Shown here: positions 44,065 through 51,960 of the stretch, piece by piece | Layout of the letters: each line of letters starts with the position of its first letter | Numbering within the stretch: position 1 is the stretch's first letter | Assembly (NCBI GenBank): GCA_964428335.1 | Contig: CAYRXW010000007.1 | Coordinates: 1-64,000 of the forward strand | Length of the DNA stretch: 64,000 bases | Reading direction: 5' to 3' | Source of the DNA: GW2011-AR15 sp964428335 | GTDB lineage: Archaea; Nanobdellota; Nanobdellia; Woesearchaeales; GW2011-AR15 | The notes under the pieces: model-generated | What the model was told of the DNA's origin: nothing | Database searches by the model: none | Seen by the model: the letters and a program-made list of their open reading frames with translations, nothing else | Translations under genes and position numbers: made by a program

Positions 44065-44640
44065 TTATCTTTCAGTATATTTTAACAGGAAATTAGCATC
44101 TTGTTCTATCTTTGCAAATCCGTATTCTTCCCTTAATTTTGCCAGATAATCTAATTTAAGTCCTTTTTCAGTCATATTTGCCATTGTTTCCTTTCTTTTT
44201 TCAGGAGAATAAAGTGCAGCAAGAGTTACGAGCTTATTTTCCAAATCTATCTTTACTCCTTCCCATGCAAATAATTCGTCTTTGTATAATTCGTTTGGCA
44301 ATTCTTTTAATGCATTATACATCATTGACAAATTTTCAAGCACTGGACCTAGGAGCTTACTTACGTTTCCTGCTGAAAGGGAAGCTTCAACTAAGGTCTT
44401 ATGTGAGTCCAGATATCCTAATATTCCTTTTTCTAAGCTTGAAATTGAATGAGCATATTTCTCATCAACAAGTTTCGATGTTGTTAAAAATTTCACGTAA
44501 TTCGTAAGAGCAACATCAGGATGTAAAGGTTCAAGTCCAGCTCCTATTAATTTAGTTAGTGCAACAAGGCCTTCATCTCTTTTTCCGCCATAGAATAATA
44601 ACATATCTTCGCTTTTAATCATATCATTAAACTGAATCAT
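44065..44640 (-). CDS. Hypothetical protein
   Basis: 191 residues, predominantly helical, soluble. GGTGATT just before the ATG at 44640 is a good match to the 16S 3' end. It is downstream of enolase on the same strand, separated by 44 nt, so it may be read from the enolase transcript. No motif recognised. Confidence 0.6.
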   Translation of the reverse strand: MIQFNDMIKSEDMLLFYGGKRDEGLVALTKLIGAGLEPLHPDVALTNYVKFLTTSKLVDEKYAHSISSLEKGILGYLDSHKTLVEASLSAGNVSKLLGPVLENLSMMYNALKELPNELYKDELFAWEGVKIDLENKLVTLAALYSPEKRKETMANMTEKGLKLDYLAKLREEYGFAKIEQDANFLLKYTER

Positions 44641-44684
44641 TTTTTAATCACCTATAAAGCCAGAACAAAGAAGTTATATAAAAA

Positions 44685-45956
44685 TCAATACTCTTTTAAT
44701 TGCTCTTCAATCCTAAGAAGCTGGTTATATTTTGCTGTCCTTTCTCCTCTGCATGGAGCACCTGATTTTATCTGGCCGCATCCTAATGCAACAGCTAGAT
44801 CCGCAATGAATGTATCCTCGGTCTCTCCGCTCCTATGGGATACCATTACAGTCCAATAATTGCCCAAGGCAAGCTTCGCTGCATTTATGGCTTCAGTTAC
44901 AGTTCCAATCTGATTCACTTTGAGTAAAAGGGAATTGCAGGCATTCCTACCAAGGGCCATCTTTATCCTCTTTGTATTTGTGACTAAAAGATCATCTCCT
45001 ACAAGCTGGACTTTTGTCTTTTTCATGAATTCCGACCAGGATTCCCAGTCATCCTGTGCAAAAACGTCTTCCATCGATATTATTGGATATTTGCTGCACC
45101 ATTCAAGGTACTGTTCAGCTAGCTTTTTTGAAGATATTCCTTTTGTTTTTGAGATCTCTTTCTTCTTTTCCTCACTTAAGTTCTTCTCTCCAAGCAGGTA
45201 GTTCCCAAAATAAAATTCAGAGGACGCAGCATCAATTGCAATCTTTACCCTGCCTTCATACCCAGCTTTTTTTATTGCTGCAGTCAGAATCAGGAAAGGC
45301 TCTTCATTATTTCCAATAGGTGGGGCAAACCCGCCTTCATCCCCTACATTTACAGAATCAATACCATATTTTTCCTTTATTATGCTTTTTATTGCATGAT
45401 AAACCTCGCTTCCGATCATAAGCGCTTCCCTAAAGTTTTCCGTTCCTGTGGGAACAATCATGAATTCCTGCAAATCAAGATTATTTGCGGCATGCTTTCC
45501 GCCATTTATTACATTGAAAAAAGGGATAGGCATCTTTGGTTTTGTCTCTGCAAGTTCTGCAAGATATCTGAATAAGGGCATTTTTTTATCCATTGCAGCT
45601 GCACTACAGACTGCCATAGATACACCTAAGATTGCATTTGCCCCAAGCTTTGACTTATTATCTGTGTCGTCAATCTGGTTCATAATCTCATCAATCATCT
45701 TCTGGCCTTCTGCTTTCATGCCATAAAGATTTGGTTTTATTATCTTTTCAACATGCTTCACTGCCTGTAGGACTCCATGCCCATTATACCTTCTCCCGCC
45801 ATCTCTCAGTTCCCATGCTTCATGCACTCCTGTACTAGCGCCGCTTGGAACAATTGACCTTGCGATATTTTTTTCAGTATGAACTTCTACTTCTATTGTT
45901 GGGTTTCCCCTGGAATCCAAAACTTCCCTTGCTTTGATATCAAGAATCTTTGACAT
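44685..45956 (-). CDS. eno: Enolase
   Basis: 423 residues from the ATG at 45956, which follows GAGGTG (complement of 45962-45967); the longer frame is not needed. Interconverts 2-phosphoglycerate and phosphoenolpyruvate. Signature segments: REVLDSRGNPT, GASTGVHEAWELRDGG, a metal-site SMEDVFAQDDW, KVNQIGTVTEA with the catalytic lysine, and SHRSGETEDTF near the C-terminus. Full-length and intact. Confidence 0.97.
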   Translation of the reverse strand: MSKILDIKAREVLDSRGNPTIEVEVHTEKNIARSIVPSGASTGVHEAWELRDGGRRYNGHGVLQAVKHVEKIIKPNLYGMKAEGQKMIDEIMNQIDDTDNKSKLGANAILGVSMAVCSAAAMDKKMPLFRYLAELAETKPKMPIPFFNVINGGKHAANNLDLQEFMIVPTGTENFREALMIGSEVYHAIKSIIKEKYGIDSVNVGDEGGFAPPIGNNEEPFLILTAAIKKAGYEGRVKIAIDAASSEFYFGNYLLGEKNLSEEKKKEISKTKGISSKKLAEQYLEWCSKYPIISMEDVFAQDDWESWSEFMKKTKVQLVGDDLLVTNTKRIKMALGRNACNSLLLKVNQIGTVTEAINAAKLALGNYWTVMVSHRSGETEDTFIADLAVALGCGQIKSGAPCRGERTAKYNQLLRIEEQLKEY

Positions 45957-46046
45957 AAACACACCTCTTTTTGTTATTTTAATAAGATTCACTAAATAAA
46001 CGTTTCTATCGCTTAGAAGTATGATCCTGTTAGATGTTATTGAAAA

Positions 46047-46400
46047 CTATATTTTTGCCTGAACACTTTTTGTAAAATAGAGATCAATTTCATATAATAC
46101 TAAGGCTGTCAATCCACCTATAACAGCATCCCTAAGGCTTGCATGGCCAAAATGCATAAAATATTGATAAAATTCATCAAGTGCTCCAGCAGTTGCAGCC
46201 ACTATAGCAGCTGTACCTGGTCCATAACTGGTCAGGAAAGTTCTTGTTATGAAATATGCTGTTGCCGGTCCGGAAATGTCCAGCCCATAACTTGCATGGA
46301 AATTAGATTTGTTGAATATCTGCTGTGAATAAGCAAAGATTGAATACATGAAACTAGCAGCGAAACCAAGTTCATAGGTATGACTAATTTCATTTTTCAT
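46047..46400 (-). CDS. Small VanZ-like membrane protein
   Basis: 117 residues with three or four membrane helices. The segment LDEFYQYF...SLRDAVIGGLTALVLY matches the VanZ-type pattern (acidic residue and Gln/Tyr in one helix, then R-D and a Gly-rich helix). Function of such short archaeal members is unknown. A CTTAAATATAG box upstream of the ATG suggests a leaderless start. Confidence 0.55.
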   Translation of the reverse strand: MKNEISHTYELGFAASFMYSIFAYSQQIFNKSNFHASYGLDISGPATAYFITRTFLTSYGPGTAAIVAATAGALDEFYQYFMHFGHASLRDAVIGGLTALVLYEIDLYFTKSVQAKI

Positions 46401-46497
46401 ATTTAGCTTAGGGAAAAGCTACTATATTTAAGTCTTCTTAGCAGGATTTTTTCAGGGGCAAATTTTATATACAATCTGCAATTCATGCAATAATTAT

Positions 46498-46617
46498 GCC
46501 AAGGTGGCACAATCCGGTACTGCGCAAGCCTGGAAACTTACAGGCAGGTAAGTCCTGAACGTAAGTGAAGACAGCTTGTCCCTCACGGGATTCCCGGTTC
46601 AAATCCGGGCTTTGGCG
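46498..46617 (+). tRNA. tRNA-Ser (GGA) with 37-nt intron
   Basis: 120-nt gene, 83 nt when spliced. Acceptor GCCAAGG/CTTTGGC with discriminator G (serine type), anticodon stem CAAGC/GCTTG, loop CTGGAA|A, long variable arm TCCCTCACGGGAT, T-arm CCCGG-TTCAAAT-CCGGG. The intron at 46536-46572 is placed at 37/38 by analogy. Its BHB is imperfect, although ACTTAC/GTAAGT gives an internal hairpin. A TTTTATATA box at about 46463-46471 is the likely promoter. Confidence 0.9.
46536..46572 (+). other. tRNA-Ser (GGA) intron
   Basis: 37 nt at position 37/38. The boundary is inferred from the restored seven-base loop CTGGAAA; only a relaxed BHB can be drawn. Confidence 0.7.
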
Positions 46618-46786
46618 CTTTTTATTTCCTCTTTTTTTGCATATGTCTAATTGGATTTGAACATAAATTCGTTTCAGACTCGACTACCCTTCTTTTCATC
46701 TGTTAGAATCTAGGCAGTGGCGTAATTTTTATACATTCAGTAATTCAGTAACAAGCCTTAAATATAGATTGTTTTTGCCATGATAT

Positions 46787-47215
46787 ATGGCTCAAAGGAT
46801 TTTGGTTGTTGATGACTATGCAGCAGATCGTGATTTAGTCTACAAAATTTTGTTTGTTGATGAAAGGGAATACTGGGTAGAAAAGTGTCATTCTGGCTTG
46901 GCTGCAGAAGCTATGGTGCAAAACGCGTATGAACAAGGTGCACCATATGACCTAATCGTAATGGATCTTGAGATGCATATGAAAAGTGGATTTGAAACAG
47001 CTAAAGATATTGTTGCAAATTATTCTGATAGGTCACCCATTCTTGTTGCCTATACAGCAATGACCACATCACAACAATTTCAAGAAATGGTGCAAGAGGA
47101 CGAAAAGCTTCCAGTTAATCAAGCAAAACCTTTCAGAGCCCTAATCTATAAACCAATCGATGTCGATACATTCCCTAATCAGATTTTTACATTATTATCG
47201 AGATATAAAAAATAA
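46787..47215 (+). CDS. Orphan response-regulator receiver domain
   Basis: 142 residues, a single CheY-like domain: acidic pair Asp9-Asp10, phosphoacceptor Asp60 in LIVMDLEM, Thr90 in VAYTA, Lys122 in IYKPID. There is no output domain. No histidine kinase occurs anywhere in the window, so the partner must be elsewhere. CTTAAATATAG upstream gives a leaderless start at 46787. It lies between the two tRNA-Ser genes. Confidence 0.9.
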   Translation: MAQRILVVDDYAADRDLVYKILFVDEREYWVEKCHSGLAAEAMVQNAYEQGAPYDLIVMDLEMHMKSGFETAKDIVANYSDRSPILVAYTAMTTSQQFQEMVQEDEKLPVNQAKPFRALIYKPIDVDTFPNQIFTLLSRYKK

Positions 47216-47296
47216 TAAATTTTGTTCTATCTGCTGAGTTGTTGTTTGATAATAGAACCAACATTTAAGAAGAAAAGCATTTTTAATCAGTTAGTT

Positions 47297-47394
47297 GCCA
47301 AGATCGCATAATCCGGTATTGCGGCAGTCTCGAATATTCAAGCAGAGCGAACTGCTCCCTCACGGGATTCCCGGTTCAAATCCGGGTCTTGGCG
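47297..47394 (+). tRNA. tRNA-Ser (CGA) with 15-nt intron
   Basis: 98-nt gene, 83 nt when spliced, matching the GGA isoacceptor in length. Acceptor GCCAAGA/TCTTGGC, discriminator G, anticodon stem GCAGT/ACTGC, loop CTCGAA|A, and the same long variable arm TCCCTCACGGGAT. The intron at 47335-47349 is at 37/38. CTC pairs with GAG to make a three-pair central helix plus one mismatch, a relaxed BHB. Confidence 0.92.
47335..47349 (+). other. tRNA-Ser (CGA) intron
   Basis: 15 nt, among the shortest tRNA introns possible; boundaries restore the loop CTCGAAA. Confidence 0.75.
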
Positions 47395-47414
47395 CTTTTT
47401 CTTTTTCTTTGGAT

Positions 47415-48302
47415 TTACATAACAATCAAGAAAAAAATAATGTACGCCAGTGGAACCAGTATAAATACGCTGTATTCTGTCCTCCTGTGCAATTTTTCTG
47501 CAAGTGCTGTCTTCTTTTGCTCCAGGAACTCAAGTATAATTATATTCATTATTGCAGCTATCAAAAAGAAGAAATAAGTGAGTATCATAAACTTATCAGC
47601 TGTTGTCAAGTATCCAACTGGAGGAATCTGGTTTGAGACTGAGATGTGGAACATCACAGATGCTACAAGGCTTGAAGTTGTTATTGTAAGCCTTGTTGTT
47701 ATCTTGTCAGGGTCCATTATGAATGAGAACATGACTATAAGAACCATGAATATAACTGGCAAAAATGTCTTAAAAAATGAATTAATAGGTATTCTTGAAA
47801 TCTCTATTGTATAAGCATATTGCGAGTATGTCTCATCGTAAGGAGGATAATAATGCTCAAGGGATTCTGCTTTCCAGCCGTCAATATTCCAGCCAGAGAA
47901 TGCAACAGAGCTATCAAGGCCGCTTTCCTCAATTGATGGTACATATACAAGCTCTTCTTTAGTCAATGCCTTGTCTTCGAGTAAAATCTGCATCTTCTGC
48001 GTATCAAACGGAAAGCTTTTTAGGTCAACAGGACTATTCAATGTTGCAAGAATCCTGTAATACTTCTCGTTTGGCAAATCAACCTGCTTATCGACGTTTG
48101 ATGCCCTTCCGTTGACGAATTCAAAATCTGCAGGGCATTCTGTTTCGCATTTCAATGAAAGGTAAAAATCTGCTGTAAATGATCCTGTGCTAATGTCATA
48201 TTTCCCAAGATTAAGGATATATACACCAACTTCGACATTCTCAGCGAATGCCAAAGGCATCAGTATCAGCATAATGCTAAAAAGCAGGATTTTATTTTTC
48301 AT
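47415..48302 (-). CDS. Pentameric ligand-gated ion channel homologue (pLGIC)
   Basis: 295 residues from the ATG at 48302, which lies ~25-35 nt after a TTTTAAATA box. Signal peptide 1-20 (ends AFA), an extracellular beta-sandwich domain to about 175 with VGVYILNLGKYD and the Pro-loop FPFDTQ at 97-102, then four membrane helices (about 179-196, 203-227, 236-258, 277-294). TM2 (RLTITTSSLVASVMFH) lines the pore in this family. As in other prokaryotic members, the two cysteines of the animal Cys-loop are absent. Ligand unknown. Confidence 0.88.
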   Translation of the reverse strand: MKNKILLFSIMLILMPLAFAENVEVGVYILNLGKYDISTGSFTADFYLSLKCETECPADFEFVNGRASNVDKQVDLPNEKYYRILATLNSPVDLKSFPFDTQKMQILLEDKALTKEELVYVPSIEESGLDSSVAFSGWNIDGWKAESLEHYYPPYDETYSQYAYTIEISRIPINSFFKTFLPVIFMVLIVMFSFIMDPDKITTRLTITTSSLVASVMFHISVSNQIPPVGYLTTADKFMILTYFFFLIAAIMNIIILEFLEQKKTALAEKLHRRTEYSVFILVPLAYIIFFLIVM

Positions 48303-48436
48303 ATTTTCAAGTGTCATTTGTTTTCTATTTAAAATTATGGATTTTCTAGTTTTTTTATAGTGAGCTGTTAAGTCTGTTGGATATAATCTCCTATTTTTTG
48401 GCATGTTTTAAATATAATTAAACTATTTTTCTTCTT

Positions 48437-49201
48437 ATGGCTCTAATTTCAAGATATTTGGTAAATATCTCAAAGGAAGATATAATTTCTAATCTTAAAA
48501 AAAGTCCTGTAGATTTAAAAGATGAGTTAATTAAAAAATATCGTATAGGAAATTTTGTAATAAGTTCACAAGCTGAAGGATTTATTCATGGAAAATTAGC
48601 TGTAAAAAGAGTATATGATGATTATTGGTTTGACATCGTTGATGATTATGAAATTGAAACAAAACCTGAAAAAATTGAGATTTCTGATGATGTTATGTTC
48701 ACTATTTATCCAGATATAAAATGTATAACTTTCTCATCAAAAGAAGGTGCAAAATTATTCGGAATGGAGCTTTTAAGCAAGATATTATTTGGAGAGGGTG
48801 GAAAGATATTCGGATTAACTTTCTATCCTCAAAAAGTATTGGAAGCTAAAAGACAGGGAAAATTCAAAAATGTGTGGTATAATGGCTTAAAATTTGATGG
48901 AAAAATTGGATATGTTGGACAATTTGGCAATGAAATTGACGAGGATATTAAGTTTTTAAACAATCCAGAAAAAAGATTAGGGATAGGGATAGTATTTTCA
49001 AGTAGAAATGGTAAGAACATTAAATTAGCTATTTTTAAAGATGGTTGTATTCTTAGAAAAACTAAAATGCGTGATATTAGGGATGAATTAAAGCTAGATA
49101 AAGAAATAATAAAAATATTTCTGGATTATTCTAATTATGGAGATAATGTACCTAAAAAAACTGCTGATGAACTTAAGTCTTTAAATGATTATTTTGAATG
49201 A
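48437..49201 (+). CDS. Hypothetical protein, accessory island
   Basis: 254 residues, soluble, rich in Lys, Ile and Asp, with strongly A/T-ending codons. TTTTAAATATAATT at about 48405-48418 is the promoter. Its 3' end overlaps the convergent gene 49189-49833 by 13 nt. No domain recognised. Confidence 0.55.
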   Translation: MALISRYLVNISKEDIISNLKKSPVDLKDELIKKYRIGNFVISSQAEGFIHGKLAVKRVYDDYWFDIVDDYEIETKPEKIEISDDVMFTIYPDIKCITFSSKEGAKLFGMELLSKILFGEGGKIFGLTFYPQKVLEAKRQGKFKNVWYNGLKFDGKIGYVGQFGNEIDEDIKFLNNPEKRLGIGIVFSSRNGKNIKLAIFKDGCILRKTKMRDIRDELKLDKEIIKIFLDYSNYGDNVPKKTADELKSLNDYFE

Positions 49202-49833
49202 TATTCTTTAAACCATTTCACTATAAAATACAAAATAAATTCACCATGCTCGGTTCCAGAATAATTATTAATCTGGATTTTATTTTCTTTGAAGGATATT
49301 TCAGCATTTAATTTTTCATAAGTTATTAATTGATTATTCTTTGCTTCAAGTTGAATTTCTACAAAAATAATAGATTGTGAAGCAGTTATCTTTAAAGGAT
49401 GAGAAATAATATCACTTACTTGATTAAATTCACTTGTAATTTCATTCAATTTTTTAAAATATCTTAGAGGATAAAAAGAAACATACTTAGTTTCAAAAAT
49501 TATGCTATGATTAGTTTCTGTATTTTGTTCTAATTGAACAACATAACTCAATTTTGAATTAGTCAATTCAAAGTCCAATTTTTTTTGAGTTTTTGAAAAA
49601 TCATCTGTAAATTCTTTTTTCTTCTCTATAAGACTATTATAAATATTCTCAATAGTTTTATTATTTGTTTTTGATGTGAAAATTCTTGAATATTTTATTC
49701 TAACTTCAGGATTTTTAAAATATAACTTTAAGTATTGAAAATAGTTGCTTAAAACTAATCCGATTTTTCTAATAGTATTTGCATCGTCTATATAATTCCA
49801 GAAAGTGTAAATTGCGGTTATAATTTCAAACAT
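49189..49833 (-). CDS. Hypothetical protein coupled to an RHH gene
   Basis: 214 residues from the ATG at 49833. That ATG overlaps the end of the upstream RHH gene (8-nt overlap, ATGTTTGA), so translation is coupled. No signal peptide or membrane helix is evident. The protein is Lys/Ile/Asn-rich and its fold is unknown. The small-regulator-then-effector order with overlapping ends is typical of toxin-antitoxin operons, but no toxin motif is visible. Confidence 0.55.
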   Translation of the reverse strand: MFEIITAIYTFWNYIDDANTIRKIGLVLSNYFQYLKLYFKNPEVRIKYSRIFTSKTNNKTIENIYNSLIEKKKEFTDDFSKTQKKLDFELTNSKLSYVVQLEQNTETNHSIIFETKYVSFYPLRYFKKLNEITSEFNQVSDIISHPLKITASQSIIFVEIQLEAKNNQLITYEKLNAEISFKENKIQINNYSGTEHGEFILYFIVKWFKEYHSK

Positions 49834-49972
49834 TTTTTTCAACCTCGTTTCTTATTTTTTCAAATATCAAATTAAAACAATATTCTGCTTTTTTCATCCC
49901 TAATTTCTTTGCTCTTTTTTCTATTATTTCATGTGCAATTTCTGAAACTGTAATTTTGATTTGTTTTTGCAT
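49826..49972 (-). CDS. Small ribbon-helix-helix protein (antitoxin-like)
   Basis: 48 residues: a short strand (KQIKITVS) then two helices (EIAHEIIEKRAKKLG and KKAEYCFNLIFEKIRNEV), the CopG-type RHH layout. First gene of a two-gene unit with 49189-49833. GTACCT immediately precedes its ATG, and repeated GTACTT boxes occupy the promoter, consistent with autoregulation. Confidence 0.7.
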   Translation of the reverse strand: MQKQIKITVSEIAHEIIEKRAKKLGMKKAEYCFNLIFEKIRNEVEKNV

Positions 49973-49973
49973 A

Positions 49974-50014
49974 GGTACTTATCTAAGGACTTAGTAAGTA
50001 CTTATTATATTTAA
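49974..50014 (-). promoter_or_regulatory. Promoter and operator of the RHH unit
   Basis: On the minus strand a TTTAAATATAATAAG TATA region (about 50002-50016) is followed by AAGTACTT (49996-50003) and AAGTACC (49974-49980) directly before the ATG, with a CTAAGGACTTAG partial palindrome between. Box centres are about 23 bp apart. The start-proximal box reads GTACCTATG, as at the AbrB gene. Confidence 0.5.
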
Positions 50015-50085
50015 AGTTTTCTCTTAAATCTATTTAGTTTCTTTAAATAGCTCACAGCTCTCTGTCCACTGTGTCTAGTGCATTA

Positions 50086-50131
50086 TTCGGTACCGAAATG
50101 TTTATAAATATACTTATCTTTCGGTACCGAT
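50086..50131 (+). promoter_or_regulatory. Paired GGTACC operator around the transposase TATA box
   Basis: A perfect 12-bp palindrome TTCGGTACCGAA (50086-50097) and a near-identical copy TTCGGTACCGAT (50120-50131) flank TTTATAAATATA (50101-50112). Centres are 34 bp apart and the second copy touches the ATG at 50132. A protein bound here would block a leaderless message. Confidence 0.6.
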
Positions 50132-51010
50132 ATGGGTAACCCAAATGCATCAGAAACGAAGTGTAGGTTTTGTAAATCTCTTAATATCGTTAAAAGAGGT
50201 ACAAGCCCAACAGAAAAGAGAGGAAAACAGCAGAGGTATCTATGTAAAGATTGTAAAAAAACATTCATTCAAGACTTAGGATTTTGGAAAATGAAAAATA
50301 GTGAAAAAATAATTACAATGTCAGTTGATATATATCTTTCCAACTTGAGCAGTAGAAAGATGAGAAATCAGTTAAAAAGGCATATGACAACCAAAATAAG
50401 CCATGTTTCTGTGCTTGATTGGGTTAGGAAATATGTCTTGAAAGTACAAAGCTTTGTAGATAAGTTTACACCAAGAATAAAAGGAGAGATATATGCAGAT
50501 GAAACAGAAATCAAAAGAGGCAAGAACAATGATATTTTTTGGTGTGCTGTTGATTGGGAAAGTAGGTTTATTAGTGCTACCTTATACAGCCCTAAAAATC
50601 AATCTGTTGAAGATGCAACAGAATTTTTAAAGAAATTAAAAAAACATCAGCCAATCTATATTCAAACTGATGCAGCAGCATTTTATCCAGAAGCTTTTAG
50701 AAAAGTATATGGACAAGGCAAAAGAAAATACAATCTTGATACAGAGCATATAATAAACAATGTCTCTAAGACAAAAAGGCACAATGTAAGGATAGAAACT
50801 GTATTCAGTAAGATAAAAGATAGGGTTGATGATTTTAGGGGCTTAAAGGCTCTATGGAGTGCTCCAATCTTAATGGCTGGAATAGTCTTACAGCATAATT
50901 GGATTGAAAATCACACCACAACAGGACACTTGCCAAGTGAATTGGCTTTCATGCCTGTAGATACAGGTGTTAATAGATGGCTTGGATTAATCAATCTTGC
51001 TTCAAAATAA
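50132..51010 (+). mobile_element. DDE transposase (IS6-like, with zinc ribbon)
   Basis: 292 residues. N-terminal zinc ribbon with Cys 11, 14, 38 and 41 (CRFC, CKDC), a helix-turn-helix region (SSRKMRNQLKRH, SHVSVLDWVRKY), then a DDE catalytic core with Asp123 (YADETEIKRG), Asp180 (IQTDAAAFYP) and Glu222 (RIETVFSKIKDR). The order resembles archaeal IS6-type elements. The ORF is intact. I could not find convincing terminal inverted repeats or a target duplication, so the element boundaries are unknown. Confidence 0.88.
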
Positions 51011-51052
51011 AAAAAATTAAAAGAATATCTAATTATTTTTTAATAGAAAATC

Positions 51053-51184
51053 CTATTTAAATACAGTTTGTAGGATTTCCATAACGACTGCTTTTACTTC
51101 TGGCATTATAGTCATTAGGAATAATATTCCAAATAAGACCAATGCTAATTGAGCAAAAGCACCCATTCCCTTTTTAGAGTCCAT
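51053..51184 (-). CDS. Small single-pass membrane protein (43 aa)
   Basis: 43 residues: MDSKKGMGAF, then a hydrophobic helix (about 10-28, LALVLFGILFLM), then an amphipathic end. The ATG is preceded by GTGATGTACC, which is both a ribosome site and a half GGTACC-like box. A TAATATAAATTTGG box lies further upstream (about 51215-51228). Size and shape resemble small viral or plasmid membrane proteins. Function unknown. Confidence 0.55.
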   Translation of the reverse strand: MDSKKGMGAFAQLALVLFGILFLMTIMPEVKAVVMEILQTVFK

Positions 51185-51453
51185 GGTACATCACTTAATT
51201 TAGTTAGTCTTCTGAGCACCAAATTTATATTAGTAGAATAAACATAATATATTCCAGAGAATATAAATGATTTTAAATATCTTCATCTATACTCTTTTTT
51301 GTTGTTATAGTATGTTTAACTACAATTTGGCTTTGAGTTCTAGCTCAGAAGCCACTTATTTTTTTATTTTTTAGATTTATAAATATATTGAAACATAAAA
51401 ACATATTTTCCAGATGTTATAACTTTATAAGAATACTATTTTTCCATATTATA
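51185..51453. other. Intergenic region without genes
   Basis: AT-rich stretch between divergent genes. Apart from the promoter of the 43-residue gene, I see no ORF, repeat or strong hairpin. Confidence 0.5.
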
Positions 51454-51497
51454 GGTACCGATAATTATTTATACTTAATATGTTTTGTAGGTACCTA
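51454..51497 (+). promoter_or_regulatory. Paired GGTACC operator around the AbrB TATA box
   Basis: GGTACC at 51454-51459 and the perfect 10-bp palindrome TAGGTACCTA at 51488-51497 flank TTTATACTTAA (51468-51478). Centres are 36 bp apart. The second palindrome includes the A of the ATG, giving the same geometry as the transposase promoter. Confidence 0.6.
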
Positions 51498-51661
51498 TGA
51501 GACTTCAAAAACAGCTTTCTAAGAAGATAGGTGACAAGGAATATGCTAAATATGTCATTGTAGTACCACCTAAAGTTATTGAGAGATTAGGTTGGAAAGA
51601 TGGTGAAGAATTAGAGGCAGAGATTAAAGGAAATAAGTTAGTAATTGAGAAAGATGACTAA
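51497..51661 (+). CDS. AbrB/SpoVT-like swapped-hairpin DNA-binding protein
   Basis: 54 residues with the AbrB pattern: YVIVVPPKVIERLGWKDGEE followed by a LEAEIKGNKLVIE hairpin. Dimeric DNA-binding regulator, often an antitoxin or autorepressor. Leaderless start inside a GGTACC palindrome, so it may recognise that sequence and repress itself, the transposase and possibly the RHH unit. It overlaps the next gene by 8 nt (ATGACTAA), so the two are coupled. Confidence 0.85.
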   Translation: MRLQKQLSKKIGDKEYAKYVIVVPPKVIERLGWKDGEELEAEIKGNKLVIEKDD

Positions 51662-51878
51662 ATTTAAAAAAGTTCTTTTGGGCTTCATTAGAGAAATTTG
51701 TAAAGATATATTGTTAGGTATTATAATTGCAGTTACAACAGCGATGCTCTTAAATAAAGATGGTGCAATTGATTCAAAATTTGATTTTTTGATTCCTATA
51801 TTGATACTTATCTTAGCATTAGGGTATTTTCTTGCATACTATTTTGAAAACAAAAAAGATTTTTTAAAATTTTCATAA
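51654..51878 (+). CDS. Two-helix membrane protein coupled to AbrB
   Basis: 74 residues from the ATG at 51654 within the AbrB stop region. Two membrane helices (about residues 16-32 and 45-63) separated by a short polar loop, with basic ends. The overlap with the AbrB gene implies a functional pair. It could be a small membrane toxin, but nothing beyond architecture supports that. Confidence 0.6.
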   Translation: MTKFKKVLLGFIREICKDILLGIIIAVTTAMLLNKDGAIDSKFDFLIPILILILALGYFLAYYFENKKDFLKFS

Positions 51879-51960
51879 TTTTTTTATTAATATATCCAGA
51901 AGACTTAACAGCCCATTTTATAGTCAGATTTATATACTAAAATAAAAAAGGATTATGTAA

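Noticed and set aside
45957..45992. Upstream start for enolase at 45992
   Set aside because: GAGGTG directly before the ATG at 45956 and family alignment (MSKILDIKAREVLDSRG) fix the start there.
48302..48404. Longer N-terminus for the ion channel starting at 48404
   Set aside because: It would place a TATA box inside the coding region and bury the signal peptide behind 34 charged residues.
50041..51497. GGTACC palindromes as terminal inverted repeats of the IS element
   Set aside because: They are self-palindromes placed around TATA boxes of separate genes, one pair belonging to the AbrB promoter, so operators explain them better. No target duplication was found.
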